Positions 51,533 to 61,424 of a stretch of 64,000 bases of DNA are shown here, in pieces. The stretch's first letter is position 1; each line of letters begins with the position of its first letter. Origin of the DNA: Chrysemys picta bellii (taxonomy: Eukaryota > Chordata > Testudines > Emydidae); assembly GCF_011386835.1 (NCBI RefSeq), contig NC_088797.1, forward strand, positions 94,374,264 through 94,438,263, read 5' to 3'. The position numbers and the translations under genes were made by a program. The notes under the pieces are model-generated. The model worked only from the letters and a program-made list of their open reading frames with translations, ran no database searches and had not been told where the DNA came from.

Positions 51533-52292
51533 TTTCTGGAAGATCACCGATGGATTGTAGTTTCCTCAGGAAGTCAGTGGTGTCTCGAAGATAGCTGGGA
51601 GTGCTGGTAGCGTAGGGTCTGAGGAGAGAGTCTACATAACCAGACAAGCCTGATGTTAGGGTGCCAATGCCTGAGATGATGGGGCGTCCAGGATATCCAG
51701 GTTTATGGATCTTGGGTAGCAAATAGAATATCCCTGGTCGGGGTTCTAGGCATGTGTCTGTACAGATTTGTTCCTGTGCTTTGTCAGGGAGTTTTTTTAG
51801 CAGATGGTGTAGTTTCTTTAGGTAATCCTCAGTGGGATCAGAGGATAATGGCCTGTAGAATGTGGTGTTAGAGAGCTGTCTAGCAGCCTCCTGGTCATAT
51901 TCCAATTTATTCATGATGACGACAGCACCTCCTTTGTCAGCCTTTTTGATTATGATGTCAGGGTTGTTTCTGAGGCTGTAGATGGCGTTGTGTTCTGCAT
52001 GGCTGAGGTTATGTGGCAAGTGATGTTGCTTTTCCACAATTTCAGCCTTTGCACGTCGACGGAAGCAATCTATGTAGAAATCCAGTCTGTTGTTTCGACC
52101 GTCCGGAGGAGTCCACGCAGAATCCTTTTTTTTGTAGTGCTGGTAGGGAGGATTCTGTGGGTTAGTATGCTGTTCAGAGGTATGTTGGAAATATTCTTTG
52201 AGTCGGAGACGTCGAAAGTAGGATTCTAGGTCACCGCAGAACTGTATCATATTCATGGGTCTGGAGGGACAAAAGGACACCATCCTGGCCAC
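50154..52292 (-). CDS. Penelope-like reverse transcriptase/GIY-YIG endonuclease, left copy, 5'-truncated
   Basis: A 712-codon open frame with no internal stop. Reverse transcriptase features in order: KKADKGGAVVIMNK (residues 117-130), LLPKIHKPGYPGRPIISG (191-208), catalytic MDVEALYTN with Asp261, SGTAMGTRMAPQYAN (315-329) and YIDD (353-356). A Cys cluster CNKPRCQLC (572-580) precedes the GIY-YIG domain: IYAI (611-614), YIGQTG (624-629), Arg in SLRKRINGH (631-639), and Glu in PVGEHF. The N-terminal FCPS...ESYFRRLRLKEYF region is the start of the PLE core, but the first few codons (MARMV) are read from the neighbouring copy across the junction, so no natural start is present. The catalytic residues look intact. 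It could be translated only if transcribed by chance. Confidence 0.93.
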   Translation of the reverse strand: MARMVSFCPSRPMNMIQFCGDLESYFRRLRLKEYFQHTSEQHTNPQNPPYQHYKKKDSAWTPPDGRNNRLDFYIDCFRRRAKAEIVEKQHHLPHNLSHAEHNAIYSLRNNPDIIIKKADKGGAVVIMNKLEYDQEAARQLSNTTFYRPLSSDPTEDYLKKLHHLLKKLPDKAQEQICTDTCLEPRPGIFYLLPKIHKPGYPGRPIISGIGTLTSGLSGYVDSLLRPYATSTPSYLRDTTDFLRKLQSIGDLPENTILATMDVEALYTNIPHKDGLQAIRNSIPDNVTANLVAELCDFVLTHNYFTFGDNIYLQVSGTAMGTRMAPQYANIFMADLEQRFLSSRPLTPLLYLRYIDDIFIIWTHGKEALEEFHHDFNNFHPTINLSLDQSTQAVHFLDTTVLISDGHINTTLYRKPTDRYTYLHASSFHPGHTTRSIVYSQALRYNRICSNPSDRDKHLQDLYQAFLKLQYPPAEVKKQIDRARRVPRSHLLQDRPNKENNRTPLAVTFSPQLKPLQRIIRDLQPILKDDPLLSQILGDRPVLAYRQPPNLKQILTSNHTSLNKTTNPGTYPCNKPRCQLCPHIYSSDIIIGSNHISHTIRGSFTCTSTNVIYAIMCQQCPSAMYIGQTGQSLRKRINGHKSDIRNQNTQKPVGEHFNLSGHSVTDLRVAILQQKNFKNRLQRETAELELICKLDTINSGLNKDWEWLSHYKH

Positions 52293-53655
52293 TATGGACG
52301 TAGAAGCCCTCTACACCAATATTCCACACAAAGATGGACTACAAGCTATCAGGAACAGTATCCCTGATAATGTCACAGCTAACCTGGTGGCTGAACTTTG
52401 TGATTTTGTCCTCACCCACAACTATTTCACATTTGGGGACAATATATACCTTCAAGTCAGCGGCACTGCTATGGGTACCCGCATGGCCCCACAATATGCC
52501 AACATTTTTATGGCTGACTTAGAACAACGCTTCCTTAGCTCTCGTCCCCTAACGCCCCTACTCTACTTGCGCTACATTGATGACATCTTCATCATCTGGA
52601 CCCATGGAAAAGAAGCCCTTGAGGAATTTCACCATGATTTCAATAATTTCCATCCCACCATCAACCTCAGCCTAGATCAATCCACACAAGCGGTCCATTT
52701 CCTGGACACTACTGTGCTAATAAGCGATGGTCACATAAATACCACCCTATATCGGAAACCTACTGACCGCTACACTTACCTACATGCCTCCAGCTTCCAT
52801 CCAGGACACACCACACGATCCATTGTCTACAGCCAAGCTCTAAGATATAACCGCATTTGCTCCAATCCCTCGGATAGAGACAAGCACCTACAAGATCTCT
52901 ATCAAGCATTCTTAAAACTACAATACCCACCTGCTGAAGTGAAAAAACAGATTGACAGAGCCAGACGAGTACCCAGAAGTCACCTCCTACAAGACAGGCC
53001 CAACAAAGAAAATAACAGAACACCACTAGCCGTCACCTTCAGCCCCCAACTAAAACCTCTCCAGCGCATCATCAGAGATCTACAACCTATCCTGAAAGAT
53101 GATCCTTTACTCTCACAGATCTTGGGAGACAGACCTGTCCTCGCTTACAGACAACCCCCGAACCTAAAGCAAATACTCACCAGCAACCACACATCACTGA
53201 ACAAAACCACTAACCCAGGAACCTATCCTTGTAACAAACCCCGATGCCAACTCTGTCCACATATCTATTCCAGTGACATCATCATAGGATCTAATCACAT
53301 CAGCCATACCATCAGGGGCTCGTTCACCTGCACATCTACCAATGTGATATATGCCATCATGTGCCAGCAATGCCCCTCTGCCATGTACATTGGCCAAACC
53401 GGACAGTCTCTACGCAAAAGAATTAATGGACACAAATCTGACATCAGGAATCAAAATACTCAAAAACCAGTGGGAGAACACTTTAACCTGTCTGGTCATT
53501 CAGTGACAGACCTGCGGGTGGCTATATTACAACAGAAAAACTTCAAAAACAGACTCCAACGAGAAACTGCTGAGCTAGAATTGATATGCAAACTAGACAC
53601 AATCAACTCCGGTTTGAATAAAGACTGGGAATGGCTGAGCCATTACAAACATTGA
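52277..53655 (+). CDS. Penelope-like reverse transcriptase/GIY-YIG, right copy, truncated before motif A
   Basis: The plus-strand frame begins at TILATMDVEALYTN and runs to the same stop as the left copy, with the same residues throughout as far as I can compare by eye. It retains motif A, YIDD and the GIY-YIG domain but lacks the N-terminal third, including the ADKGG and PKIHK motifs, so it cannot be a functional enzyme alone. The upstream in-frame Met at 52255 belongs to the junction (antisense of the left copy). Confidence 0.9.
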
Positions 53656-53850
53656 ATCTATCTCTCCTTGTAAGTATTCTCACACTTGTTATCTAACTGT
53701 CTGTACTGAGCTAGCTTGATTATCACTTCAAAAGTTTGTTTTCTCTTAATTAATTGGCCTCTCAGAGGTGGTAAGACAACTCCCACCTGTTTATGCTCTC
53801 TGTCTGTGTGTATATATATCTCCTCAATATATGTTCCATTCTATATGCAT

Positions 53851-53878
53851 CCGAAGAAGTGGGCTGTAGTCCACGAAA
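53851..53878 (+). ncRNA. Degenerate hammerhead-like core in PLE right arm (mirror copy at 49932-49959)
   Basis: CCGAAGA is followed by A, a stem GTGGG/TCCAC with a 6-base loop, GAAA, and GC-TTAT-GC then TC. The layout equals that at 41246, and here the bases after stem III are UC, as a cleavage site needs. The first core uridine (CUGANGA) is C, which should abolish activity. The left arm holds the same sequence on the minus strand. Confidence 0.3.
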
Positions 53879-53982
53879 GCTTATGCTCTAATAAATTTGT
53901 TAGTCTCTAAGGTGCCACAAGTCCTCCTGTTCTTCTTTTTGCGGATACAGACTAACACGGCTGCTACTCTAAAGCATTCTTA

Positions 53983-54405
53983 GTAGGTGTCTGTTGCGTT
54001 AGTGTAAAGTGATTATTTAATACTGCTCTAAATTTATTTGTCATGTTGTTGTTGATGATGATGATAGGGCATCTAGAGCCATGGCTGAACATCTCTTTAT
54101 ATTTTAAAATCTAAATAAATGAATGTTACCAATGCATATTTATTTTTGAGGATTTTGTTGTTTTTTCCATTGTATGCTGAGTGATGGCATGGCTAAATGA
54201 ATCCATCAGGGGGAGCTATTGGATTGAAAATGAGGTTGTTATTGAGGTGATAATCGGCAATGATAAGGGGTTGAGGAAGAAGTACAGAAAGTCTATGATG
54301 GGTTTCAACAATCTATCAGTCATATAAAAGCTTCATACCAGTGTCTGAATTCAGTGCAAGTTTGGGTTATTGTTGTAGTTGAACACTTGCCTATGTAATG
54401 TGAAA
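53983..54405. other. Lipase intron 2, no feature recognised
   Basis: AT-rich sequence with a short (TTG/ATG)n run near 54047-54063. I see no exon. Confidence 0.4.
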
Positions 54406-54411
54406 ACCCAT

Positions 54412-55285
54412 CATGACTGGGTGCCTGGGATGGAACACACTCAGAATGCCACGCTTAGGGCAGATACCAAGAAATGGGGCAGACAATCCTCCAAACACTG
54501 GTGATTTATTCTATAATTATATTCACCAAGCCAGTAACAAAGAACTTCTGTATCACCAAACTGGTTAACAAGAAGTCAAACACAGTCCCCTTTAGGCATT
54601 CCAGCCCTTGGTTCCCATCCATACAAATTGGTCTAATAGAGTGAGGTGTTACTGAAAACACATTTCACTATATGTGAGGTTCTTCTATTCCCAAGGGATC
54701 AGACACTTATCCCAGGTCAATCTGTATCTCAGATCTTACCCGAAAACCCCACTGTCAGCCAATCCTTAGTAAACTAACTTCTTTTCTTTTAACAACAAGT
54801 CTTTAGAGTTAAAATGGTTAATAGATCGTATACATATAAATGATTGCCAAGTGCTTATGTCAGGTTTGTAGTAGTGATGGAATAGTCTGCTAACTTGTAA
54901 AAAGCCTCTCTGGAATCACCCAAATAGATTGGGAGTCATTAGTCCTTGTTCAAAAAAAAAAAAAAAAAAAAAAAGCTTCCTTGATAGAAATCCAGTCTGG
55001 AGAAATGAAGCAGGAAATGAAGACAGAATGGAGATGTTCCAACTGCAATTTATATCCTCTGCCATGTGCATGGAAGTTCACTATCCCAAATAAAGCCCAA
55101 TGCTCCTTTGTATGGAAAGTTACTGGCCCAAGATGGAGTCCAGGGTCACATGAGCATATCACATGTCCTTGCATGGTTTGCCATCAGCTTCTTACTGTCT
55201 GAGGCATCTGCAGGAAGACCTTCTGGGTGGGATGAGTTTCTTCAATGGCCCATTGTGGACGCTGAGTGTCCTTAATGGGCCATCA
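54412..55285. repeat. LTR-like repeat related to the 30.3-kb and TGTGACG elements
   Basis: The phrases CACCAAGCCAGTAACAAAGA, TCCCAAGGGATCAGACACTT and ATCTCAGATCTTACCC line up in the same order with ACCAAGCCAGCACAAAAC, TCCCAAAGGATCAGCCACAT and TAACTTAGATTTTACCC in the copy at 25571. The ends and target duplication are unclear. An A-run (about 54951-54974) lies inside. It is non-coding. Confidence 0.5.
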
Positions 55286-55705
55286 ACACCAGTGATGCAA
55301 GTAGATTTTTAACTCTTACCAGTATGGCATCTTCCCCCCCCCCCCCCCCGACTCCAACCCTCCCTCACAAAAAATGTTCCGTGACTAGAGCCCTGCATGG
55401 ATACAAATTTATGTCCACGGCTAGAAATTGGTATCCGTGGAACTGCAGGGCTCTTCCGGCAACAATAAATGTCTTGATGGCATGGCGTACCTGATCACAC
55501 TGGCTTACTTGCACCACTGATCAACACATCAGCTAGCCCTGAACTAAATTTATCTAGAGGGGGTGACACTGAGGAATACAAGACATGTATAAGATACAAG
55601 TACATCGCCAATATTCATAACTTCAGATACACTCAAGGTGAAGTAGCCACTTGGAATATGTGCTACCTACTTACGCTAAACTATCTGTTCAATCTGGTAT
55701 TTAGC

Positions 55706-55875
55706 GGTGACACTCTAAGTACACTTCCCAGACCTGGGGAAGAGCTCTGGGTAGCTCGAAAGCTTGTCTCTCTCACCAATAGAAGTTGGTCCAATAAAAG
55801 ATATTACCTCACTCTCCTTGTCTCTCTAATATACTGGAACCAACATGGCTACAACAACATTGTGTCTGGGAACAA
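55706..55875 (+). mobile_element. PLE-type 3' tail, second family
   Basis: The sequence CTGGGGAAGAGCTCTGGGTAG, then CTCGAAAGCTTGTCTCTCTC and CCAACATGGCTACAACAACA, has the same layout as the PLE tails elsewhere: a CTGANGA-like start (mutated to CTGGGGA), a stem GAGCT/AGCTC, GAAAGCTT, and an end like ACxxGGCTxCxAC. I infer a second PLE subfamily. It is 5'-truncated and non-coding. Confidence 0.5.
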
Positions 55876-55879
55876 TAGA

Positions 55880-57501
55880 GTATTTTTTAAAAAGGTTTTA
55901 AATCTGTTTTTTGGCCTGTTCTGGTGATTGATGGTTTACTGTATTTTTAATTTTGTATAAAACTTCTCTCCTTCCATCAATTTCATTTTTGCATACTTAA
56001 TTTTGAATAACTGCATTAATTTGCAAAGAAATCATTTAACTAGTGTCAATTGTTAATATACTTCCTCGCTGTTTAGATCTCAGATCTTTAGTTTTAGCTA
56101 ATTATGTTAAGGACTTGAGCTATGTTGTCTATTTTAACTACTTTGTGGGAGTTCCATGGGTTGGTTAAATGTTTCCATAAACTGTTGCGATGGTGTTAGG
56201 GAGGGGGAAGAAGGAGAGGTGGGCAACTTATAGGTTCAAAGGCAGGAAGGTGAGTGGTGCTGGTCCCAGTTTGGTCAAGACCCCAGTGAAGGCAAAAAAA
56301 ACCTCTTAGGTAGCATCATCCCCTTCAAGCAGTTCAAATCTCTGTGTTCTCTGGCACCACTTCCTGTGCAGTAAAACACATTTCCTTGCTGGGCTTGAGC
56401 TGCCAGTTGTTTTCAGGAGGGGACAGGGAAGGCTCCTATACCTGCAGTGTACTCTGGACACCAGGTCCCCAGGTCAACTTATCACAGCATAGATCAAACT
56501 GGAATAACTGCTAATTATGGTGTCCATGGTTGTAAGTGCAGTGAAAGGGATTCATGTCAGGGCTTTTTAAGGAAAAAGGTCTGAAATGCAGTGGTATAAG
56601 GTGCTATGGCACTGACTTCATGATACTTTAAAAAAACAGTTAATATTATTGCAATGGTTCCCAAACTTTTTTCCCCAAGGAACTCTTTGGCATCTTACTA
56701 AGTGTCCTGTACCTTTTTCATTTCTGATACTACCGGAACGCCCCCTCCAGCGTGACCCGGCATGCATAGTGCGTCAGAGGTCACACTTTGCAGAGGATGC
56801 CATTTTGAGAACAAAATGGCATCTTCCACATGGCAAAAGAGACGGAACGCTGTTCCAGTGTGTGCTGGTTCTGGCTCCAGGGACCGACTCTGGAATCACA
56901 GTATTGTAGCAATGATTAGGAGGGGTCTGAACATAGCCACATGATGGTGGAAGTAGATCATGAGAAACTGCCGCACCAAGATACAGTTATTATGGGAATT
57001 AGTATGAACTATGTGAAGAGGCTGAGAGAGGGTGTAGATCCAGTATTCAGGATGAAACTTTCCAGGCATGTACTGCTTGGAGCCTGAACTACACAACAAA
57101 TATATTTTCTGATAATCAAATATAATAGGACTAATATTGAAGTACACCTTCAGTATGCATTTAGCCATGGTAATTATAAGCCATTCCCTTAAATCTTCTC
57201 CGAAGTTTTCCATATTTAGTGTTTATAGCATTTGAGAAACATAATTTTTCCATAAAATTGTTCTTTGTCTAACACCCAGTAGTACAAGTGAGAGAATACT
57301 TATATGTAGTTTTCCGGTTGTAAGAAGTGTCTTTAAGGAATTCCACATTAGTCTCTGGCAATTCAACTTAATCCCGCTACAGCTAGAACTAGGTGTTGGA
57401 GTCAGGAGTTTGGCTGTTGGGGCATGAGTGTCATTTTATTATCAATGTCACAGAAGTTTTGGTTGTGTGGAATATGCAGTGTCTCTTTCTCTCTCTTTCA
57501 G
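55880..57501. other. Lipase intron 2, right part
   Basis: I see no exon. A stretch from 56652 (CAATGGTTCCCAAACTTTTT) resembles one end of a hAT MITE like that at 19650, but the other end was not found. The rest is featureless. Confidence 0.4.
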
Positions 57502-57700
57502 GTCCAAAGCCTGTTGTGTTTCTGCAGCATGGTTTACTTACAGATGGTAGCACCTGGCTCACCAATGTGGCTAAAAACAGCCTGGGCTTCATTCTGGCAG
57601 ATGCAGGCTATGATGTTTGGATAGGAAACAGCAGAGGGAACACCTGGTCTAGACGACATGAAACCCTTTCAGTGCACCAAGCGAAATTCTGGGCTTTCAG
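57502..57700 (+). CDS. Acid lipase exon 3: oxyanion-hole region
   Basis: The exon encodes [40 protein letters not shown] and [20 protein letters not shown], ending FWAF plus two bases at a GTAGAC donor. HGLL supplies the oxyanion-hole backbone, and the [20 protein letters not shown] block is almost invariant in the family. The [18 protein letters not shown] ending is nearer to the LIPA/LIPM type than to gastric lipase. The 199-nt size equals the mammalian exon. Confidence 0.97.
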
Positions 57701-58412
57701 GTAGACTATAATTTGGGAAAAACAATGATGTGACCAATTTATTTTGTTTTATAAAGTGGTGTGTGAAAGCTTTCACTAATTCAGTGAGAAACTAATAAAG
57801 AATTAGGCTAAAACACTAAAATGCGTCCAGTAATTTTGAATGCCCATGATGAGCATCTCAGATAATCAGGCACTCGATTTCTCAGCCTGCACCCCCAGAA
57901 TTAGTGGACAAATTTAAATATGTAGGTGTTGTTATTGTCTATTTCTCTGTATCCTGCTTGCAGTTCTTTAGGAATTACTAAATTTATTATGAGTACAGGA
58001 TAAATTCAGTGAAATCAAATGCCTTTTAACTGTAATATGAATTTACCAAAGGACAAAAAAGTTCAAAAGCCTTGCTACAGTATCTGACAGTCATTGTCAG
58101 AAATTGCCATTAGAGACTCTCTTTAAACATAGTTGCAACTAACAGGGATATGAGAGAGCTGTATCTCAAACACAGTTTGGACCAGTGAATCATTCTGACT
58201 GATATAGTGGAAAAGGGTTTAAACATGATTCCTTACCTCAGTTTCTGGCCCAGTGGGGATGGGGCTATAAACATTTGAGGCACTTTGGGGGAACAGTATG
58301 AGAGGCTTGCAGTGCATGTGCTATGCCTATTCTATGGTTCAAAGACATTTTGCTTTTAAAAGTATATATCTAATTCTATTACACTTAAAGGTGGTACTTT
58401 TTCCTTTTGTAG

Positions 58413-58522
58413 CTTTGATGAAATGGCTAAATATGACCTTCCAGCAGTGATTGATTTTATTGTGCAGAAAACTGGACAACAGCAGTTGTATTATGTTGGC
58501 CATTCACAAGGCACCACTATAG
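58413..58522 (+). CDS. Acid lipase exon 4: nucleophile elbow GHSQG
   Basis: The exon encodes [36 protein letters not shown] and one base of the next codon. GHSQG is the GxSxG nucleophile elbow, with the catalytic serine at residue 171 of the precursor. The acceptor is TTTTGTAG and the donor GTAAGT. The 110-nt length and phase 2-to-1 borders match the family. Confidence 0.97.
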
Positions 58523-59690
58523 GTAAGTTAAGGGGAATACTGTGTATCGTTAGTTATGGAAATAACGGTCCATTATAAGCTAGATCTCTTCCATCCTTTG
58601 CTACACACCCACCTCCCATGCACACATGCACCCTGTTCCATTTCCCTTTGTTTCTGCTGCAAATACCACAGGCAACCAGAAGAGAATTTTTAGGACAATG
58701 TCATGTCCTGGTTGCTCTGTCATCTGAAAGTCATGTTCTGTTCTTTTCAGACTTGCACATAATCATTCCATAACCCAGATGCAACTGGAGTGTGTAGTTA
58801 AGGTGCACACCATGAAGTACAGATTTTTATCTTGGGCTTGCCCACTTTAGGAAGAAAGTGTATTGCTAGAACATGTGAGTTAACAACATGTTTCAACTAG
58901 CACATTATAAAATCCTAACAGAGAGCAGGAACATTGTATTTGAACACCTGTGGTTCCCACCTTGGCCAACTAACTTTTTAGAACACCATTGCCCTGTTTT
59001 CTCTAGGGTTTAGAATTGCATAATAGCCGCCTTATAGAAAAATAAACCATTTTATACTAGGGTGGACTCAGAGAAATTCAGTTAACAGTTATTTTGATGT
59101 ATGAACCACGGTAGGAGCCCACTCAGCATTACAATGGCTATTTGGGTTCTGCAGTGCTAACAGGAGTAATAAATACTTACTTCATTTGCTCACATAAGTA
59201 AATCTGAGCCTGGCAATACAGAGGAAGGACATCTGGGTAGGAATGTGCCATTCTGACAGTTGTTTTTCTGACTATAATCACACTTTATGGGAAATCTGAC
59301 GTGCACACTCAGGACTCTACTTGCAAATAGTCAAAACCTTGTTTTAACACAGCATTTCATTAAGCTAATGCAAAGGCACTAAATTACATTCCAGCTAAGT
59401 TCACCTGAAAGAAAGTTTCAGACTTCAAGTGTCATCATATCATCCTCAAACTTCAATGGGAACTTCCTAGTACTTGAGACTTTTGAAAATTGCGACCTAG
59501 AACAGCACTTCAAGGTGTGGGCCACAAATGCAGCTAGAGAATGTTTACATTATAAACAGCCTCTGTTTACAATTGACCCTTTGAAAATTCTTCTGTTCTC
59601 ATTGCAGTTTGTAAAATAGTTTTTACAAAAACTGAACATTGTGCCTGAACTCCACAATAGTAACTTGTACGCTTCTTTCTTCATTTTCAG
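58523..59690. other. Lipase intron 4, no feature recognised
   Basis: AT-rich intron between the GHSQG exon and exon 5. The sequence shows no clear repeat ends or coding signal. The shorter intron 3 (57701-58412) is likewise plain. Confidence 0.5.
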
Positions 59691-59827
59691 CTTTCATAGC
59701 ATTTTCAACCATGCCCCAGCTGGCTCAGAGAATCAAAATGTACTTTGCCTTAGCTCCTGTAGCCACAGTGAAATATGCCAAATCCCCATTGACAAAGCTT
59801 GCATTACTTTCCAATTCAATGATCAAG
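59691..59827 (+). CDS. Acid lipase exon 5
   Basis: The exon encodes AFIAFSTMPQLAQRIKMYFA, then LAPVATVKYAKSPLTKLALL and SNSMIK, ending in phase 0 at GTATGC. FIAFS and FALAPVATV are conserved strand and turn segments after the nucleophile. The first residue after TTI is Ala (split codon G|CT), where most relatives have Gly. A PLE-tail hairpin sits about 100 bp into the following intron. Confidence 0.96.
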
Positions 59828-59925
59828 GTATGCAATTTCTTCACACAGAATATCTATTGGCCAAAGTTAGTAGGACCTTTGGGTGGGGATTCTAAAATGA
59901 GTTGAGACACTGTAGAATATCCAGT

Positions 59926-60103
59926 ATCAGGGGGTAGCCGTGTTAGTCTGTATTTACAAAAACAACAAGGAGTCTGGTGGCACCTTAAAGACTAACAGAT
60001 TTATTTGGGCATAAGCTTTCACTTTGAGGTTTTTACTCACGAAAGCTTATGCCCAAATAAATCTGTTAGTCTTTAAGGTGCCACCAGACTCCTTGTTGTT
60101 TTT
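59926..60103. mobile_element. PLE-tail hairpin in lipase intron 5, 15-bp TSD
   Basis: A 178-bp insert in which AACAACAAGGAGTCTGGTGG and its complement CCACCAGACTCCTTGTTGTT form inverted arms, with GCCGTGTTAGTCTGTAT tail sequence on the left. The exact 15-bp duplication TGTAGAATATCCAGT lies at 59911-59925 and 60104-60118. The centre retains CACGAAAGCTTATGCCC of the PLE tail. This is another inverted-dimer PLE insertion, reduced to tails. Confidence 0.88.
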
Positions 60104-60329
60104 TGTAGAATATCCAGTGATTTTTTTTTTTTTTTTTTTTTAGTGTGCAATCTGCACCAGTGTTAAAGCTAGTCACATACATTAGTCCATAATCTGTGTT
60201 TATGGTGCCAAAATTTACCCTTAAAGTATGGTATAGCAGAATTAGAAAACTGATTAGAGGCATGGGCAGACTTCAGTTTCATGGGAGAGTGGAAAAAATC
60301 TTGGATTATTCAGAGAGTGCATGAGTTAA

Positions 60330-60760
60330 AGGGAGATAGGAGAGGTGTATAAAATAGTAACTGGTGTAGAGGTGGTAACAAAGCATTGCCACTCTACCTT
60401 ACCCTTTTTCCTAATACAAGAAAAGGGTAGCATTCCGTAAAACTGAAGGGCAACAAATCTAAAACTCTAAAAGGAAGAAGCTTAGCAGGATTCAAAGGCG
60501 GGTTAGATATTTTTATGGGTAATGAGGATATTCAGCTATACTAGGTAGGATACAAAATAAGGGATATCAAACTTATTGCTTCAGGGTATAAACTAATCAT
60601 GAACTGCCATGAGTTTGGAAGTTACTTCCCCCCAACTGGCATGATTTTCCATTATAAGGATTTTAGTATCTTCCTCTGAAGCATGTGTTACTGCAGAGAG
60701 AAGTAACTGGACTAGTTGGACCACTAGCCTGATCTGGCATGGTAATGCCAATTACTTTTG
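60330..60760 (+). repeat. CR1-like LINE 3' fragment, old
   Basis: The order of phrases (AACTGAAGGGCAACAAATCT, GGCGGGTTAGATATTTTTA, then TTACTGCAGAGAGAAGTAAC and GATCTGGCATGGTAATGCC) resembles a CR1 subfamily 3' end. It is heavily decayed and lies in lipase intron 5. Confidence 0.5.
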
Positions 60761-61100
60761 CCAAAAGACTAAGCGATAGCTTAGTAGGCCCTGAAGGTTG
60801 CAAATACCAAAGAAGGAGAGGATTTATTTAGGACTATCCAAAGAGTAAAACTAGGAAGAATTAAGGATTAGAAAATAGTAATCGAGATCTAAAGGAAGAA
60901 TTCTTAAGTGAGATTTTTAGAATAGGGAGTTGTCTTCCAAGTGGTGGAACCATCCTCACCTGAGTTATTTAAATATACATTGAACATAGAATGTCCCCTA
61001 TATTACATCTGAGTTCTAGCATTAATAGAGGGAAGGGAAGGGAAGATTTCCTCTCCAATATCTGTAATTGTAATAAATATAAATCTTTGTAATTTTACAG

Positions 61101-61247
61101 ATTTTATTTGGGAATAAAGATTTCTTACCCCACACTTACTTTGGTGAGGTGGTTGCTGTTGAATTTTGCAGACATGAGATATTATCAAAGATTTGTGGTA
61201 ATATCCTGTTTGTGCTGTGTGGATTTAATGAGAAGAACTTAAATATG
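61101..61247 (+). CDS. Acid lipase exon 6: lid/cap region
   Basis: The exon encodes ILFGNKDFLPHTYFGEVVAV, EFCRHEILSKICGNILFVLC and GFNEKNLNM, 49 codons in phase 0. It covers the cap domain, including the paired cysteines of the CxxxxxxxxxC type (EFCRHEILSKIC) and a third Cys in FVLCGFN, all conserved in gastric and lysosomal lipases. FLP and LCGFNEKNLNM read more like LIPA than LIPF. Confidence 0.96.
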
Positions 61248-61424
61248 GTATGTATAAATCTACAGCCGTTCCTCATGGTTTTTTTTGTTTTGTTTTGTTT
61301 TTGTTTTGTTTTTTGAAAGATTGATTTAATCCTTGAAATTTGTCTTCATTGATTTGTGATAAATAAATAAATGGAGCCACTTTCTGAATGAAACTTCTTG
61401 TGAAATTTAAATGTTTCTTTTCAG

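Larger units (their letters stand above)
52277..53940. repeat. Right arm of 1664-bp inverted repeat
   Basis: Partner of 49869-51532. The junction bases ACACC at 52277 are shared with the antisense of the left copy (GGTGT), a short microhomology where the two truncated copies meet. Confidence 0.93.
49870..53970. mobile_element. Penelope-like element inserted as an inverted head-to-head dimer, 12-bp TSD
   Basis: One insertion is flanked by AAAGCATTCTTA at 49858-49869 and 53971-53982. It holds a longer 5'-truncated PLE on the minus strand (about 49870-52275) and a shorter one on the plus strand (52277-53970), joined at their truncated 5' ends. The 3' parts form inverted arms of equal length (49869-51532 and 52277-53940, 1664 bp each). 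Only the right copy keeps the last 30 bases of tail (GCGGATACAGACTAACACGG...). PLEs encode a reverse transcriptase with a GIY-YIG endonuclease and are known for inverted or tandem partial copies. It lies in lipase intron 2 and is probably recent, as no arm difference was noticed. Confidence 0.92.

Noticed and set aside
50412..53397. Smaller frames antisense to the PLE (for example 50783-51049 and 53194-53397)
   Set aside because: They appear twice because the arms are inverted copies, and they are shadows of the reverse transcriptase frame.
49858..53982. Palindrome as an assembly artefact
   Set aside because: The unequal truncation of the two copies, the junction and the 12-bp target duplication on both sides fit a real insertion. 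Long reads would still be the final test.
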